NCBI GenBank assembly: GCA_964251665.1
Contig: CAXUKO010000025.1
Coordinates: 1-64,000 of the forward strand
DNA length: 64,000 nt
Direction: 5' to 3'
Origin: JBBQLG01 sp964251665
GTDB lineage: Bacteria > Bacteroidota > Bacteroidia > Cytophagales > Spirosomataceae
Each line of letters begins with the position of its first letter. The stretch's first letter is position 1. The notes under the pieces were generated by a model that worked only from the letters and a program-made list of their open reading frames with translations, was not told the origin of the DNA and did not search any database. The translations under genes and the position numbers were made by a program. Positions 8,919 through 17,549 of the stretch are shown in pieces.

Positions 8919-10424
8919 CTATTGCTTGAACTTGCCATACACCGGCTGCCCCGGCAACGTACCTGCCACGGTTTTCCCATTCTTCAGCACGACATTTCCG
9001 TTTACCAGTACGTACTCGATGCCGGACGAAAAGGCCAGCCCAGCTTCAAACGTGGCTTTGTCAGTGATGGTGTTGGGGTTGAAAACGGTAAGATCGGCAT
9101 CGGCCCCGACCTGAATCCGGCCTTTGAACCGCATAGCCGGTGCCACGTTTTCGAGCATTTTGGCGGTCAGGTACGTCATTTTTTCGATGGCAGTTGGCAG
9201 GTCCAGTACCTTGTCTTCCCGCACGTATTTACCCAGCACCCTTGAGAACGTACCGGCCGTGCGGGGGTGGGCCAACGGCGCATACGGCCTACCGTCGGAG
9301 CCAATCAACACGCCCTTCGCCCGGATACCGGCGGCTACCCAGTCGGGTTTCATAACGTGGAAAATGACGACTCCCTTCGTTTTTCGGTACGTGTCGAAGG
9401 TTTCTTTAGTGAGCCGTTCGCCGGTCGCCACCCATTGTAGGTCTTTGTAGTCGATGCCCAGCCGCTCTTGCCAGCCATCGGCAAACATATTGGTAAACAG
9501 AGCCGTCGAACCGGCGGTGTAGGGGTAGATTTCGGCAGTAATAAGAAATCCTCTTTTTTGGGCCGTCTGCACCATCTCGATGCCCAACTCAATCTGCGAC
9601 AGCATCATGCTGCCGATATGAACAAGGTGCATCGGCGCGTTAGTCAGCATGGCATCGGCAATGGCCTGTTGAACATACACGAGGTTTGGATCGCGCACAT
9701 GATTGAAAATGGTGGCCTGCATTTCGCCTGCCAGTTGATAGACCCGAAAGACCTCTTCGGGTTTGGCTCCCGGCACGTACCCAATGAACACGCCGATACC
9801 GATGCCCCCGGCTGCCAGGTCGTTTCGGATGTTGGCAAGCATGGTTTGGGTTTGGGCTGCGTCGATGGCTTTGGTAAATGAACCACCCATCGCACTCATG
9901 GTCAGGTCGGCGCTGATGCTCCCGTTCGCGGCTGCCTGCTTCAGTTCGGCCAGTTCGTTGGCGTAGCCTGGCAACGCCTGCATCCGGGCAAAGCCCCAGT
10001 TGACACTCGCCCCGTAGTTGAGGAGGGCCTTTCCCCGACGAGTCCTGTACCACTCGTCCAGAAACGGTACGCCCACTTCCAGTTCTAAGGCCGTTGTCAC
10101 GCCGTCGTGCAATTGGTATTCCTGTTCCTTATTGCTGATGCCATGAACGTGCGGGTCGATAAAGCCGGGGGCTACCACCAGACCACTGGCACTGATGGTT
10201 TCTTTCCCCCGCAACGGTGCCGAACTGATTTGAGCAATGCGGTTGCCGATGATGCCCACGTTCCGCACGGCATCAAGTTTGGTTTCCGGGTCAATGACCC
10301 GGCCCCCGGATAACACGATGTCGTATTCCGGGCCTGCCTGCCCCATCACAGAGTGTACTGCGCCAAAGGCCAGTATAACCCCGATGGCCCAATGGCTCAA
10401 GAGCTGATTAATAGTCGTGTACAT
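8919..10424 (-). CDS. Secreted amidohydrolase (D-aminoacylase-like)
   Basis: 501 residues. A signal peptide (hydrophobic WAIGVILAFGAVHSVMGQ) is followed by an amidohydrolase composite-domain start (YDIVLSGGRVIDPE) and the metal motif GFIDPHVHG (HxH). GVTTALELEVGV and the C-terminal GRIQVGADADLTVFNP are also characteristic of the metal-dependent hydrolase superfamily. The closest functional group I recognise is N-acyl-D-amino-acid deacylase/dihydroorotase-like; the substrate is uncertain. It is the first gene of a minus-strand run with DUF1624 and GNAT, and is divergent from the broken ATPase at 10495. Confidence 0.85.
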   Translation of the reverse strand: MYTTINQLLSHWAIGVILAFGAVHSVMGQAGPEYDIVLSGGRVIDPETKLDAVRNVGIIGNRIAQISSAPLRGKETISASGLVVAPGFIDPHVHGISNKEQEYQLHDGVTTALELEVGVPFLDEWYRTRRGKALLNYGASVNWGFARMQALPGYANELAELKQAAANGSISADLTMSAMGGSFTKAIDAAQTQTMLANIRNDLAAGGIGIGVFIGYVPGAKPEEVFRVYQLAGEMQATIFNHVRDPNLVYVQQAIADAMLTNAPMHLVHIGSMMLSQIELGIEMVQTAQKRGFLITAEIYPYTAGSTALFTNMFADGWQERLGIDYKDLQWVATGERLTKETFDTYRKTKGVVIFHVMKPDWVAAGIRAKGVLIGSDGRPYAPLAHPRTAGTFSRVLGKYVREDKVLDLPTAIEKMTYLTAKMLENVAPAMRFKGRIQVGADADLTVFNPNTITDKATFEAGLAFSSGIEYVLVNGNVVLKNGKTVAGTLPGQPVYGKFKQ

Positions 10425-10452
10425 GAACTGAATTTTTACGAACTAACGGATT

Positions 10453-10490
10453 TATATTTGCAGATTAGAAGTCGAGTTTCTAATCTGCAA
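10453..10490 (+). promoter_or_regulatory. -7 box plus 13-bp palindrome
   Basis: TATATTTG at 10453-10460 fits the Bacteroidota -7 consensus TAnnTTTG. It overlaps the left arm of a perfect 13-bp inverted repeat (10458-10470 and 10478-10490, 7-nt loop) that ends four bases before the ATG of the ATPase pseudogene. The palindrome would span the transcription start and leader, so it could be an operator or a leader hairpin. Confidence 0.5.
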
Positions 10491-10494
10491 GCTA

Positions 10495-11680
10495 ATGATT
10501 GATAGAGTTTTAGGTTCACATATTATTGAATCGGCCGAAAAAATGCCGGTCATCGCCGTTACTGGTCCCCGGCAAAGCGGTAAATCCACGCTGATTCAGC
10601 ACTGTTTTCCGAATCACGCCTACCTCAATCTGGAAGACATCGAACAACGGAAATTTGCTTTATCCGACCCCAAAGGGTTCCTGCAAAATCTGGCAGGCCC
10701 GGCCATCATCGATGAGGTTCAGTATGCGCCCGATTTGCTATCCTATATGCAGGTTATCACCGACCGCCAAAGACAAGCGGGCCAATTCGTACTCTCCGGT
10801 TCGCAGAACCTGCTCCTGATGGATAGTATGGCCCAAAGCCTGGCCGGGCGGGTTGGCATTTTCAATCTGCTCCCGTTCGCCCTGGCTGAAATTCACCACA
10901 CCCCCTTTGCCCGGCCCACCTACGAAGACTATATTCTGACGGGCTTTTAACCCCGCATTTACGACCGTAATCTGAACCCGACAACCTGGTTGCTCGACTA
11001 CATCAAAACCTACGTCGAGCGCGACCTCCGGCAGATTCTGAACGTCAGCGACTTAGGCCGTTTTCAGCAATTCCTCGAAATTTGCGCCGGACGCATCGGG
11101 CAGTTGGTCAATTTTTCGGACATCGGCGGGCTGATCGGAGTCTCGTACCAAACCGTAAACAAGTGGCTTAGTGTGTTGGAAACCAGTTTTATCACCTACA
11201 CCCTGCGCCCCTATCACCAGAATTTCAACAAGCGAATCGTCAAAACGCCCAATCGGACCGCCGATGCGGCTGTACTTCTACGATACGGGCCTGGCCTGCG
11301 CCTTGCTCGGTTTGCGAACGATTGACGACCTGAACCGGCACTTTGCCAAAGGCGCGTTGTTTGAAAATTTTGTCATCAACGAAATCCGTAAAAATCACCT
11401 CAACCAAAACCTCCTGCCCAAAGCCTATTTCTGGAACGCTGCCGGGTCGCACGAAATAGACCTGCTGCTCGATCAGGGCGGGCGGCTGTTGCCCATCGAA
11501 ATCAAATCGGGTCGCACGATAAACACGCAGTTTTTCGACGGATTGGCTTATTTTCAAACCGCGTCGGGTGCTTTGCCAACCGATAGCTTCCTGGTCTATG
11601 GGGGCGATGAAGTCCAGAAACGTAGCATAGCGCAGGTGTTAGGCTGGCAAAACCTGCACCAGGTTCCACTGCCGGCCTGA
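10495..11680 (+). pseudogene. Broken AAA ATPase with DUF4143 domain
   Basis: The reading parts reassemble a standard AAA_14/DUF4143 ATPase of about 390 residues. Walker A is GPRQSGKST, Walker B AIIDEVQ, and sensor LSGSQN; the DUF4143 region carries YVERDLRQILNVSDL, and the C-terminal restriction-endonuclease-like part carries NAAGSHEIDLLLD and PIEIKSGRT. Two lesions split it. An in-frame TAA lies at 10948-10950, where the family has an aromatic residue in GFYPRIYD. A frameshift near 11250-11270 follows an apparent net insertion of about 16 nt between KTP and LYFYDTGLA, containing a small ATCGG/CCGAT palindrome. The native function of these ATPases is poorly known. Confidence 0.85.
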
Positions 11681-11705
11681 CGCGGCCATGACTACGAATT
11701 ATTAG

Positions 11706-12021
11706 CTACTTGCTTTTTTTCAGAAAGGCGATCAGGCCGGAGAAGTAGTGTTCCTGATCGTCCCAGAGGCTGCAATGGCTTCCGTTGGGGCAGCGCAAGA
11801 AACGAACCGTTCGGAAACTGCCCGGCCATCCATTCCAAGTACTTGGGCTCCATTGTGTCGTGGGTGGGACCCGGAACTTGCCCTTCGGCGTGTCGATGGC
11901 GATGAGCCGTACCCCGCCCGCCTGGGGTACGGCGGTGTCAGCCGCTAAATAGGTCTTCAGGCCCGTGCCGGTGTTGAGCGCGTTGCAGCCTGACACCAGT
12001 GAGTAGATGGCTGATTTTCAT
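11706..12021 (-). pseudogene. Proline-iminopeptidase-like lipoprotein, internally deleted
   Basis: The remains of an alpha/beta hydrolase of the proline iminopeptidase type. From the 5' end: a lipobox LVSGC frame that has slipped by one base from the ATG at 12021, then QAGGVRLIAIDTPKGKF, the usual N-terminal strand of these enzymes. It jumps directly to the C-terminal segment THDTMEPKYLEWMAGQFPNG in a second frame. That is followed, after another 1-nt shift, by LRCPNGSHCSLWDDQ and YFSGLIAFLK. Roughly two thirds of the protein, including the nucleophile Ser region, is missing. A dead gene with a large deletion and several frameshifts, which single base-call errors cannot explain. Confidence 0.75.
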
Positions 12022-12045
12022 TGGATTTGTTTTGGGTGAATGTAG

Positions 12046-12606
12046 CTATGCCCGTTTGCCCGTCAGTTCCTCCTTCCCATCCCGCGCCCGAAACGTGACC
12101 GACGTTACCTTACCCGCCGAATCGCGCCCAAAGGTCAGGATGGTGTCGTAGAACGAGGCCGCGTCGAACTGGTCTTTGGCTTTCCAGAACAGTTCGGCTT
12201 TGGGGGCTTTGGGTGTAGTGAGATACAGCAGTCCGTCCTGCTGCTCAATCGTGGCCGTTGCTTTCTCGTAAGGGCCGCCGAGGAACGTATTCAGAATGTA
12301 CTCGTAATCAGTGCCTTTTACGTTCAGTGCGTATGCACCGACGTACCCAGCCAACACTTTTTCGGGAACGGCACCCACCAGCACCCGGTCGAGGTTGATG
12401 CTGAACTCGTAGGTAGGCACGGCGGCTTTAGGGTCGAGTTTGCCCATGAGCCGCAGTTGCTCGTCATGCGTGAACGAGTTCAGAATCTCGTCGGTTTTGT
12501 TGCGCTCCTCCCCGTCGAAGTAGAGTTGCGTGACCAGTTCGTGGTAGCCGCGCTTCGAGACTTTGTAGTGAATGTGCCGCGCCCTTCGCCCATACAATCC
12601 CACCAA
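12046..12606 (-). pseudogene. Headless intradiol-dioxygenase-like fragment
   Basis: An open frame of 186 codons without a convincing start (TTG at 12606; the first in-frame ATG is far inside). The first 40 residues, RRARHIHYKVSKRGYHELVT then QLYFDGEERN, match the C-terminal part of intradiol ring-cleavage dioxygenases, whose metal ligands include the HIH pair. The N-terminal half of the dioxygenase fold is absent because a different gene ends three bases upstream. Residues about 80-186 (LAGYVGAYAL through VTSVTFRARDGKEEL) resemble the DUF3471-like domain often attached to secreted hydrolases. It is probably a deletion remnant; a surviving C-terminal domain protein is possible. Confidence 0.55.
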
Positions 12607-12608
12607 AG

Positions 12609-12995
12609 CTATTCCTTCTGTAGTGCCAATCGCCCTTTCTTTGGCAGCACCGCGCCGTTAGGCCGGAAGACGTGGCAATAGGCTTCGCCGGTAGCAAAGT
12701 CGGAGTAGAGCGAGACAAACGTTTTGTCGGATTCGTACCAGCCCACCAGCTTGGTGTGGTCATTGATGTGCCAGGTTTTGGCCTTGTCGGTTTCTCCGCG
12801 TTTGGTATCGCGCCAGGTTATGCTCGTATCCGACTCAAACCTAATGTCCACCTCGTAGCCGCTAAGGCTGTAGTGCCAGACTTTGTGCTGTGTGGCAGTG
12901 CCGGAACCCGAGATTTGGGCCATTGCGGGTGCCGCCATGAGCAGCAATACCCCTACAACTGTGACGGCCAGTAACGCCATGAACGTTTGTCTCAT
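12609..12995 (-). CDS. Small exported MoaF-like protein
   Basis: 128 residues from the Met at 12995 (MRQTFMALLAVTVVGVLLLM), with a clear signal peptide cleaved after AMAQ. The mature part is beta-rich (VWHYSLSGYEVDIRFESDTS, ITWRDTKRGE, TKLVGWYESDKTFVSLYSDF) and most resembles MoaF/lipocalin-like domains. I am unsure of that assignment. It follows the frameshifted DUF4440 gene after 2 nt and ends next to the dioxygenase fragment, inside a run of small exported proteins on the minus strand. Confidence 0.7.
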   Translation of the reverse strand: MRQTFMALLAVTVVGVLLLMAAPAMAQISGSGTATQHKVWHYSLSGYEVDIRFESDTSITWRDTKRGETDKAKTWHINDHTKLVGWYESDKTFVSLYSDFATGEAYCHVFRPNGAVLPKKGRLALQKE

Positions 12996-12997
12996 AT

Positions 12998-13499
12998 TCA
13001 CTTCCCTTTTGCGTCGTCGTTGCTGATGTCGCGGACGCATAAGTATTTACCATCGTGTTTTTCCCAGATGGCCATGTACTTGCCGGTCGAGATCACCTTT
13101 CCCGCTGCGTCTTTGCGTATCGTTTTGCCCACTTCGGTCACGGTGTTGCCGTCGCCAAACACATCTACAATGTCAAACGATATGGCGACTCCTGGCGGAT
13201 TTTTAAGAAAAGTGGCCTCGTAGTCTTTTTGAATGGCCGCTTTTCCCATCAGCATGGGGGCATCGTCGACCATGCTCACCACATCGTCCGTATACAGCGC
13301 CGTGATTGCCTTCAGGTCACGGGCATTGTAAGCAGCGGCATACTGGTTTTCCAGGGTCTGAATTTCCGTTTTGATGGCGGCCATATCGGGTTTGGGGCAT
13401 TAGCGACTTCGTCGGTCTTTGCGGGGGCATTGCAGCCGACAACAAACAAAATCAGGGCGGCACACGCGGCCAGAAGGGGGTGAACAGGTTGCTTTTCAT
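12998..13499 (-). pseudogene. DUF4440 lipoprotein with two 1-nt frameshifts
   Basis: The NTF2-like domain is intact as a 128-codon frame from 13384 (LENQYAAAYNARDLKAITAL, YTDDVVSMV). Its lipoprotein leader is upstream in other frames. From the ATG at 13499, MKSNLFTP runs into a C-run; the next frame gives LLAACAALILFVVGCNAPAK, a perfect lipobox leader; a second shift near an AAACCC tract rejoins the domain. Restoring one base at each site gives a protein collinear with its neighbour at 13573-14067. Either a recent double mutation or two homopolymer base-call errors. If translated only from 13384, it would be cytosolic. Confidence 0.75.
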
Positions 13500-13572
13500 G
13501 AAATTGGTTTTGGAGTGGGATTTATCGAAGCCTGCTGTTTCGGGTACTACCGCCGAAACAGCAGGCAAGGTT

Positions 13573-14067
13573 TCACTTCGCAGCAACAGGTTCAGCCACC
13601 GAATTCCACATATCGTAGGTTTGAAGCCACTTGCCCTCGGCATTGCGTTTGAGGACGATGGAATACTTGATTTTCTCGGTCACGATTTTCCCATCGGGGC
13701 CTTTCAGGTGCAGGTCAGCCGTACCGATTTCGTAGCCTACGTCGCCGTTGCTGCCCGTAGCGACGGTCGAGACCGTCGCATCAACGAAGCCCGCACCATC
13801 CAGAAAACCCTGCCAGTATGTCTGAATGGCCGCCCGGCCCGTTACGTTGGGTTGGCCGGGCGGCAGGACAACGGCATCTTCGGCGTAGCAGTTGGCGGCT
13901 GCTGCGGCATCTTTGGCGTTCAGGGCCTTTGCAAAATCACGGTTCACCTGCGAGAGTTCGTCGGCAGTCGCAGGTTTTTCTTTGGCGGGCGCGCTGCAAC
14001 CGGCGGCAAACAGAAGCAGGACGGCAAATGCGGTCAGAAGGGAGGTAAATGGGTTGGTGGTTTTCAT
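13573..14067 (-). CDS. DUF4440/SnoaL-like lipoprotein
   Basis: 164 residues. A lipoprotein signal peptide (MKTTNPFTSLLTAFAVLLLF, lipobox AAGC) is followed by a spacer and an NTF2-like domain (FAKALNAKDAAAAANCYAED, AIQTYWQGFLDGAG, YSIVLKRNAEGKW). Such domains bind small ligands or act as dehydratase/isomerase scaffolds; no catalytic function is evident. Its leader pattern (MK-T/S-N, FT, GC-S/N-A/T-PAK) recurs in the genes at 12998 and 14503, showing tandem paralogues. Confidence 0.85.
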   Translation of the reverse strand: MKTTNPFTSLLTAFAVLLLFAAGCSAPAKEKPATADELSQVNRDFAKALNAKDAAAAANCYAEDAVVLPPGQPNVTGRAAIQTYWQGFLDGAGFVDATVSTVATGSNGDVGYEIGTADLHLKGPDGKIVTEKIKYSIVLKRNAEGKWLQTYDMWNSVAEPVAAK

Positions 14068-14081
14068 GGTGATTTTTAGTG

Positions 14082-14480
14082 TTACTGTACCTTTATTAAG
14101 CGACGATAGAGTTCAACAGCTTTGATTTTTTCGTACACCGTACCCAGTTTTTTGTCGGTTTCCTGAAACGATTTATCGTCGTGGATTTTCTGGTAGGCTT
14201 CGGCACTGGGCCAATTTCCCTCGAAGTAGTAGCGGTATTTGTCAGTCCCTTTGCCCTCTACTTTGTAGAGCACGTACCCGGCGTTGGTGTACCCCAAGCG
14301 GTTGATGATCGTGTTCAATTCGGTAATCACCGCCGACAGTTGGGCTTCCGTTACGCCCGCTGGCATATCGAACAGGTGGATACTTTTGAGTTGAGCCGTT
14401 GGCGCGGATTGGGCCTGCGCTGATGCGCTGAGGCTAACCAGCAAACAAAAAGCCGAGAGTGAAAGCAGGATTTGTCTCAT
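14082..14480 (-). CDS. Small secreted protein of unknown function
   Basis: 132 residues. A signal peptide (MRQILLSLSAFCLLVSLSAS, cleaved near AQAQ) precedes a mature domain of about 105 residues: LKSIHLFDMPAGVTEAQLSA, NRLGYTNAGYVLYKV, YYFEGNWPSAEAYQKIHDD. The alternation suggests a dimeric alpha/beta-barrel (ABM-like) fold, but I do not recognise the family. It sits between two NTF2-like lipoprotein genes on the same strand with gaps of about 15-25 nt, so it is probably part of their transcript. Confidence 0.8.
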   Translation of the reverse strand: MRQILLSLSAFCLLVSLSASAQAQSAPTAQLKSIHLFDMPAGVTEAQLSAVITELNTIINRLGYTNAGYVLYKVEGKGTDKYRYYFEGNWPSAEAYQKIHDDKSFQETDKKLGTVYEKIKAVELYRRLIKVQ

Positions 14481-14502
14481 GGGGATTGATTTTTAGTACT
14501 CG

Positions 14503-15036
14503 TTAGTTTACCAGCACAGGCGGAGCGGCAGACTCGTGGTAGTACGTAGCTTTCCACGCGCCGTTGATGTTGGTGAAGAGCATCGTAGCTGTCACATCAG
14601 CATAGGTCGCCCGCTGTCCGGTTTTGAGCGTCGCTGTTTGACGGGTAGACAGCGTGTAGAGAACCTGCGAGGCAGACAAAACGCGGATGACTTCCTTTTT
14701 GGGCGTGAACTTGAGGGTCGCCATCTGGCCAAACCCGTCTGCATTCAGCTTTTTGAGGGCGATATAATCGCCGAGGGTGCCATCGGGATTGACCGCCAAA
14801 AAGTCGGGCGTGTTGGCAAATACGGTCATGCACCGCTCGATGTTCTTTTTTTCAGCCGCTTCCAGGAGTTCATGCACGTGGGCGGTCACGTCCTGCTCGA
14901 TGGCCTGCCTCTGCCCGGCGGTCATGGCCGACGCATCGGCGGTGGCTGTTTCTTTGGCGGGGGTGTTGCAACCGGCCACGCCCAGCATCAGCGCCACAAA
15001 TGGGGCCAAAACGGCGGTAAAGAAATTGGTTTTCAT
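14503..15036 (-). CDS. NTF2-like lipoprotein
   Basis: 177 residues from the ATG at 15036 (MKTNFFTAVLAPFVALMLG); the frame extends further up but the leader begins here. The lipobox is VAGC, followed by NTPAKE as in its paralogues. The mature domain is NTF2/SnoaL-like (VHELLEAAEKKNIERCMTVF, NPDGTLGDYIALKKLN). There is no recognisable active site. It lies in a tandem set with 13573 and 12998. Confidence 0.82.
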   Translation of the reverse strand: MKTNFFTAVLAPFVALMLGVAGCNTPAKETATADASAMTAGQRQAIEQDVTAHVHELLEAAEKKNIERCMTVFANTPDFLAVNPDGTLGDYIALKKLNADGFGQMATLKFTPKKEVIRVLSASQVLYTLSTRQTATLKTGQRATYADVTATMLFTNINGAWKATYYHESAAPPVLVN

Positions 15037-15107
15037 GGAGTTGACAGGTGTAGTTCGCCCGGTCTGCGACGCAGTAAACCGGGCGAATGAGGTGGGTATA
15101 GATTCGG

Positions 15108-16208
15108 TTATTTCTTGGTCATAATCAGCATGGTAGGCTTGCCGGTCACGCCGTTTTTCTGCATCGTTTCCGCCAAATCCGGGCGGGCAAAAAAGGCTTT
15201 CGGGGCGTCCGGCGAGGCCCACTCGCTGATGATACAGACGGTGTTAGGGTCGTCCTGGAGGGTGCTGACTTCGGCACTCAGTTCGCCGGCTATCACCCGC
15301 TCGTTATAGAACAGATCGAAGCCTTTTTTCCAGGCGGCATAGTCGGCCACTTTGTGGTACATCACCGCTTTGGTAATTGGCGAAACCACTATCCGGCTGA
15401 TTTTCCAGGCTCCGTTTTCTTTAATCGCCGTATTGGTGTAGGCCCCATCGACCGTGACCCGCTTTCCGTTCACCGCCCGTCCGTTCTGGTGAAAGGTGCC
15501 GGTAAAGATGACACTGCCATCAAACTGCGGTTTTACGTCCGTCATCAGAATGGCACTGTTCACGTCAGCGTCGGCGAAATTTTTGGCCAGCAACTCCGCT
15601 ACCTGACCGATGCCGGTTTGATTCGTGCCGTCGCTCTGTGTTCGGACTATATCGTTGGTGTGCAGCGTTTTCAGGGTGGCTATATCCTCGCGGTTGTAGG
15701 CATCCTGGAAGGCTTTGGTCAAGGCGCGGATTTCAAGCCCGACCACGTCCATTGCCCATTTCACCTGCGAAATCTTCCACTGCCCGCCTGCCTTGCCGAT
15801 CAGCATCTCATAAGTCCCGGACGTGGGGTTGATTTTCGCGTTGGTTTTCCGCAGAAAATCGTAGCCACTGACGGTCGTGCCGATTTTCAGTTTGCCATCG
15901 GGCTGGGCTTCGGTGCTGACCACCGCGAAGTCCATGTATGACCCGGCCGTTTCGCCAAAATCGCGCACAAAATCGGCATCTACATCGGCTTTGGGGTATG
16001 TCTTCACGCTACCGTCGGGGTTTACCCAGCCCACGTTGTCGGCGAAGAGGGTCATCAGTTTGGGGCGGTCGCCTTTGTTATAGGCATCCTGGTAGGTTTT
16101 GGTGAAGGCCACCGCTTCCGGGTTGAGTGGTTGTTGGGCGTGGGTGATGGCCGCGAAGGCCGGGAGCAGCAGCAGGGCAATGACGAAAAACAGGTTACCG
16201 GTTTTCAT
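15108..16208 (-). CDS. Secreted protein with two SnoaL-like domains
   Basis: 366 residues from the ATG at 16208, which opens a signal peptide (MKTGNLFFVIALLLLPAFAA, cleaved near ITHAQ). Two NTF2/SnoaL-type domains are in tandem: one begins EAVAFTKTYQDAYNKGDRPK, the other RALTKAFQDAYNREDIATLK. A third segment of about 90 residues (AVMYHKVADYAAWKKGFDLF to KPTMLIMTKK) looks like an antibiotic-biosynthesis-monooxygenase-type alpha/beta barrel. It lies just downstream of the epimerase gene (58-nt gap). An internal duplication of the same fold found singly in its neighbours supports local amplification. Confidence 0.82.
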   Translation of the reverse strand: MKTGNLFFVIALLLLPAFAAITHAQQPLNPEAVAFTKTYQDAYNKGDRPKLMTLFADNVGWVNPDGSVKTYPKADVDADFVRDFGETAGSYMDFAVVSTEAQPDGKLKIGTTVSGYDFLRKTNAKINPTSGTYEMLIGKAGGQWKISQVKWAMDVVGLEIRALTKAFQDAYNREDIATLKTLHTNDIVRTQSDGTNQTGIGQVAELLAKNFADADVNSAILMTDVKPQFDGSVIFTGTFHQNGRAVNGKRVTVDGAYTNTAIKENGAWKISRIVVSPITKAVMYHKVADYAAWKKGFDLFYNERVIAGELSAEVSTLQDDPNTVCIISEWASPDAPKAFFARPDLAETMQKNGVTGKPTMLIMTKK

Positions 16209-16266
16209 TAGTATGGGGTTTATGGTGAACTGGTTGTGGATAAGAAAGAGGAAAGGAATGCCTTGA

Positions 16267-17208
16267 TTAGCCTGCGTACTCGCTGAGCGGTATCTGGGCG
16301 GGCTGAAACTGCATACCGAGGTCCTGCGTCGCTGCTGCGTTGCTGTACACGGCACGGGCCGCGTTGACGGGTTCCTGCCCGTTGAGCATCCGCGTGATGT
16401 CTGATACGGAGTGGCTTCCGCCGGTGAGCAGGTAGTTTCTGCCGTGCAGCCCGGTGGTAGTCGCGGCCCGGAAAATTCCCTCGGCTACGTCGGCGACCGA
16501 CACCATAGCAAACTCGACGTTTTTCGCAAACATCATCTCCACGAAGGGATTAGGCGCAAGCTTGTTTTTGAACAAATACTGGAAGCCCATCGACGAGGAA
16601 TCATCCCGGCCCGACAGCGACTGCCCCGTTACGAAGACGGGATACACGCTCACGACCTCAAAGGCCGCATCGGGATGGGCGTCAACAAATCGGCGCACCA
16701 CCTGATCGGCGTAGTACTTGGCCTGAGCGTAGGGGTGATCGTCGGCGTCGTGGTGCGGTTCGTCCGCTTCGGTGTAGACGTGGTCGGCAGTTCGGTTGGG
16801 GACGGGCAACGGGTAGGCCGTGTTGAGCGATGCAACCGAGCCGACAAACACCACTTTTTTGAGCGACGGAATCTCACCCGCCAGTTTCAGGAAATTCTCG
16901 GTCCCCTTAATGGTTGGGTCGAGCAGGTCGCGCTGCGGGTCTTCCACGGCCATCTGAAATGGCGTGCCGCTGTGAATCACGATGTCGCAACCGGACAGGA
17001 AGTCCCGCAGCGCGGTTTCGTCCTGCACATCCATCTCCACGATGTCGAGGTGATGGACAGCGTTTTCTAAGTGATCGAGGTGGTCGTACCGGTCTTTTTT
17101 GGCGAGGTCGCGGACGGAGACCCGCACGTCATAGCCTTCGGTTAGAAATTTTCGGGTGACGTAGCTGCCGATGAAGCCGGCTCCCCCAATGATGCCTACG
17201 GTTTGCAT
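16267..17208 (-). CDS. NAD-dependent epimerase/dehydratase family protein
   Basis: 313 residues, an extended short-chain dehydrogenase/reductase. The dinucleotide motif GGAGFIGSYV lies at residues 8-17. The downstream block KKVVFVGSVASLN and the catalytic YAQAK (YxxxK) motif are present. Sequence flavour is closest to dihydroflavonol-4-reductase-like or NAD(P)H-binding epimerase-like proteins; the substrate is not deducible. It is first in a minus-strand run of small exported proteins, with no sugar-nucleotide genes nearby. Confidence 0.87.
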   Translation of the reverse strand: MQTVGIIGGAGFIGSYVTRKFLTEGYDVRVSVRDLAKKDRYDHLDHLENAVHHLDIVEMDVQDETALRDFLSGCDIVIHSGTPFQMAVEDPQRDLLDPTIKGTENFLKLAGEIPSLKKVVFVGSVASLNTAYPLPVPNRTADHVYTEADEPHHDADDHPYAQAKYYADQVVRRFVDAHPDAAFEVVSVYPVFVTGQSLSGRDDSSSMGFQYLFKNKLAPNPFVEMMFAKNVEFAMVSVADVAEGIFRAATTTGLHGRNYLLTGGSHSVSDITRMLNGQEPVNAARAVYSNAAATQDLGMQFQPAQIPLSEYAG

Positions 17209-17549
17209 AAAATTTTGATTTATGAGTGAAAAACTACCGGGTAGTTTTCGCCATTCGGCTGAAGTGAGTTGAATTAAGTAAGGTGTGGATAGCGGTTTTT
17301 ATGGATAGAGAAAGGGAGATAACCAACACATTGTCAGCTGCTTTTGCGCTTGCCTGCGGCAGGTATGGGCACGCAAAGCGATGGACAGGCGGTGGGCCTG
17401 ACAAAAGTGTGCGAAGCGATTCCCGACTCCAAGCGGGTCAGGACGAACGAGGGGAAATACTGTCCGAAGAGGGGAGAATTAGTATCCGATTGTGTGGACG
17501 GCAGTCTGTTTTCTTTACGGATGGCCGCTGCCCGGACAATTCTACGGGC
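17209..17549. other. Intergenic region, no gene seen
   Basis: It separates the start of the epimerase gene from the end of the LytTR regulator, both on the minus strand. It must hold the promoter of the epimerase run. Open frames here do not resemble proteins. I see no strong hairpin. Confidence 0.5.

Noticed and set aside
10948..10950. Programmed stop-codon readthrough at the ATPase TAA
   Set aside because: The three in-frame stops in this region use different codons (TAA, TAG, TAA), with no shared downstream signal, and the ATPase also has a frameshift.
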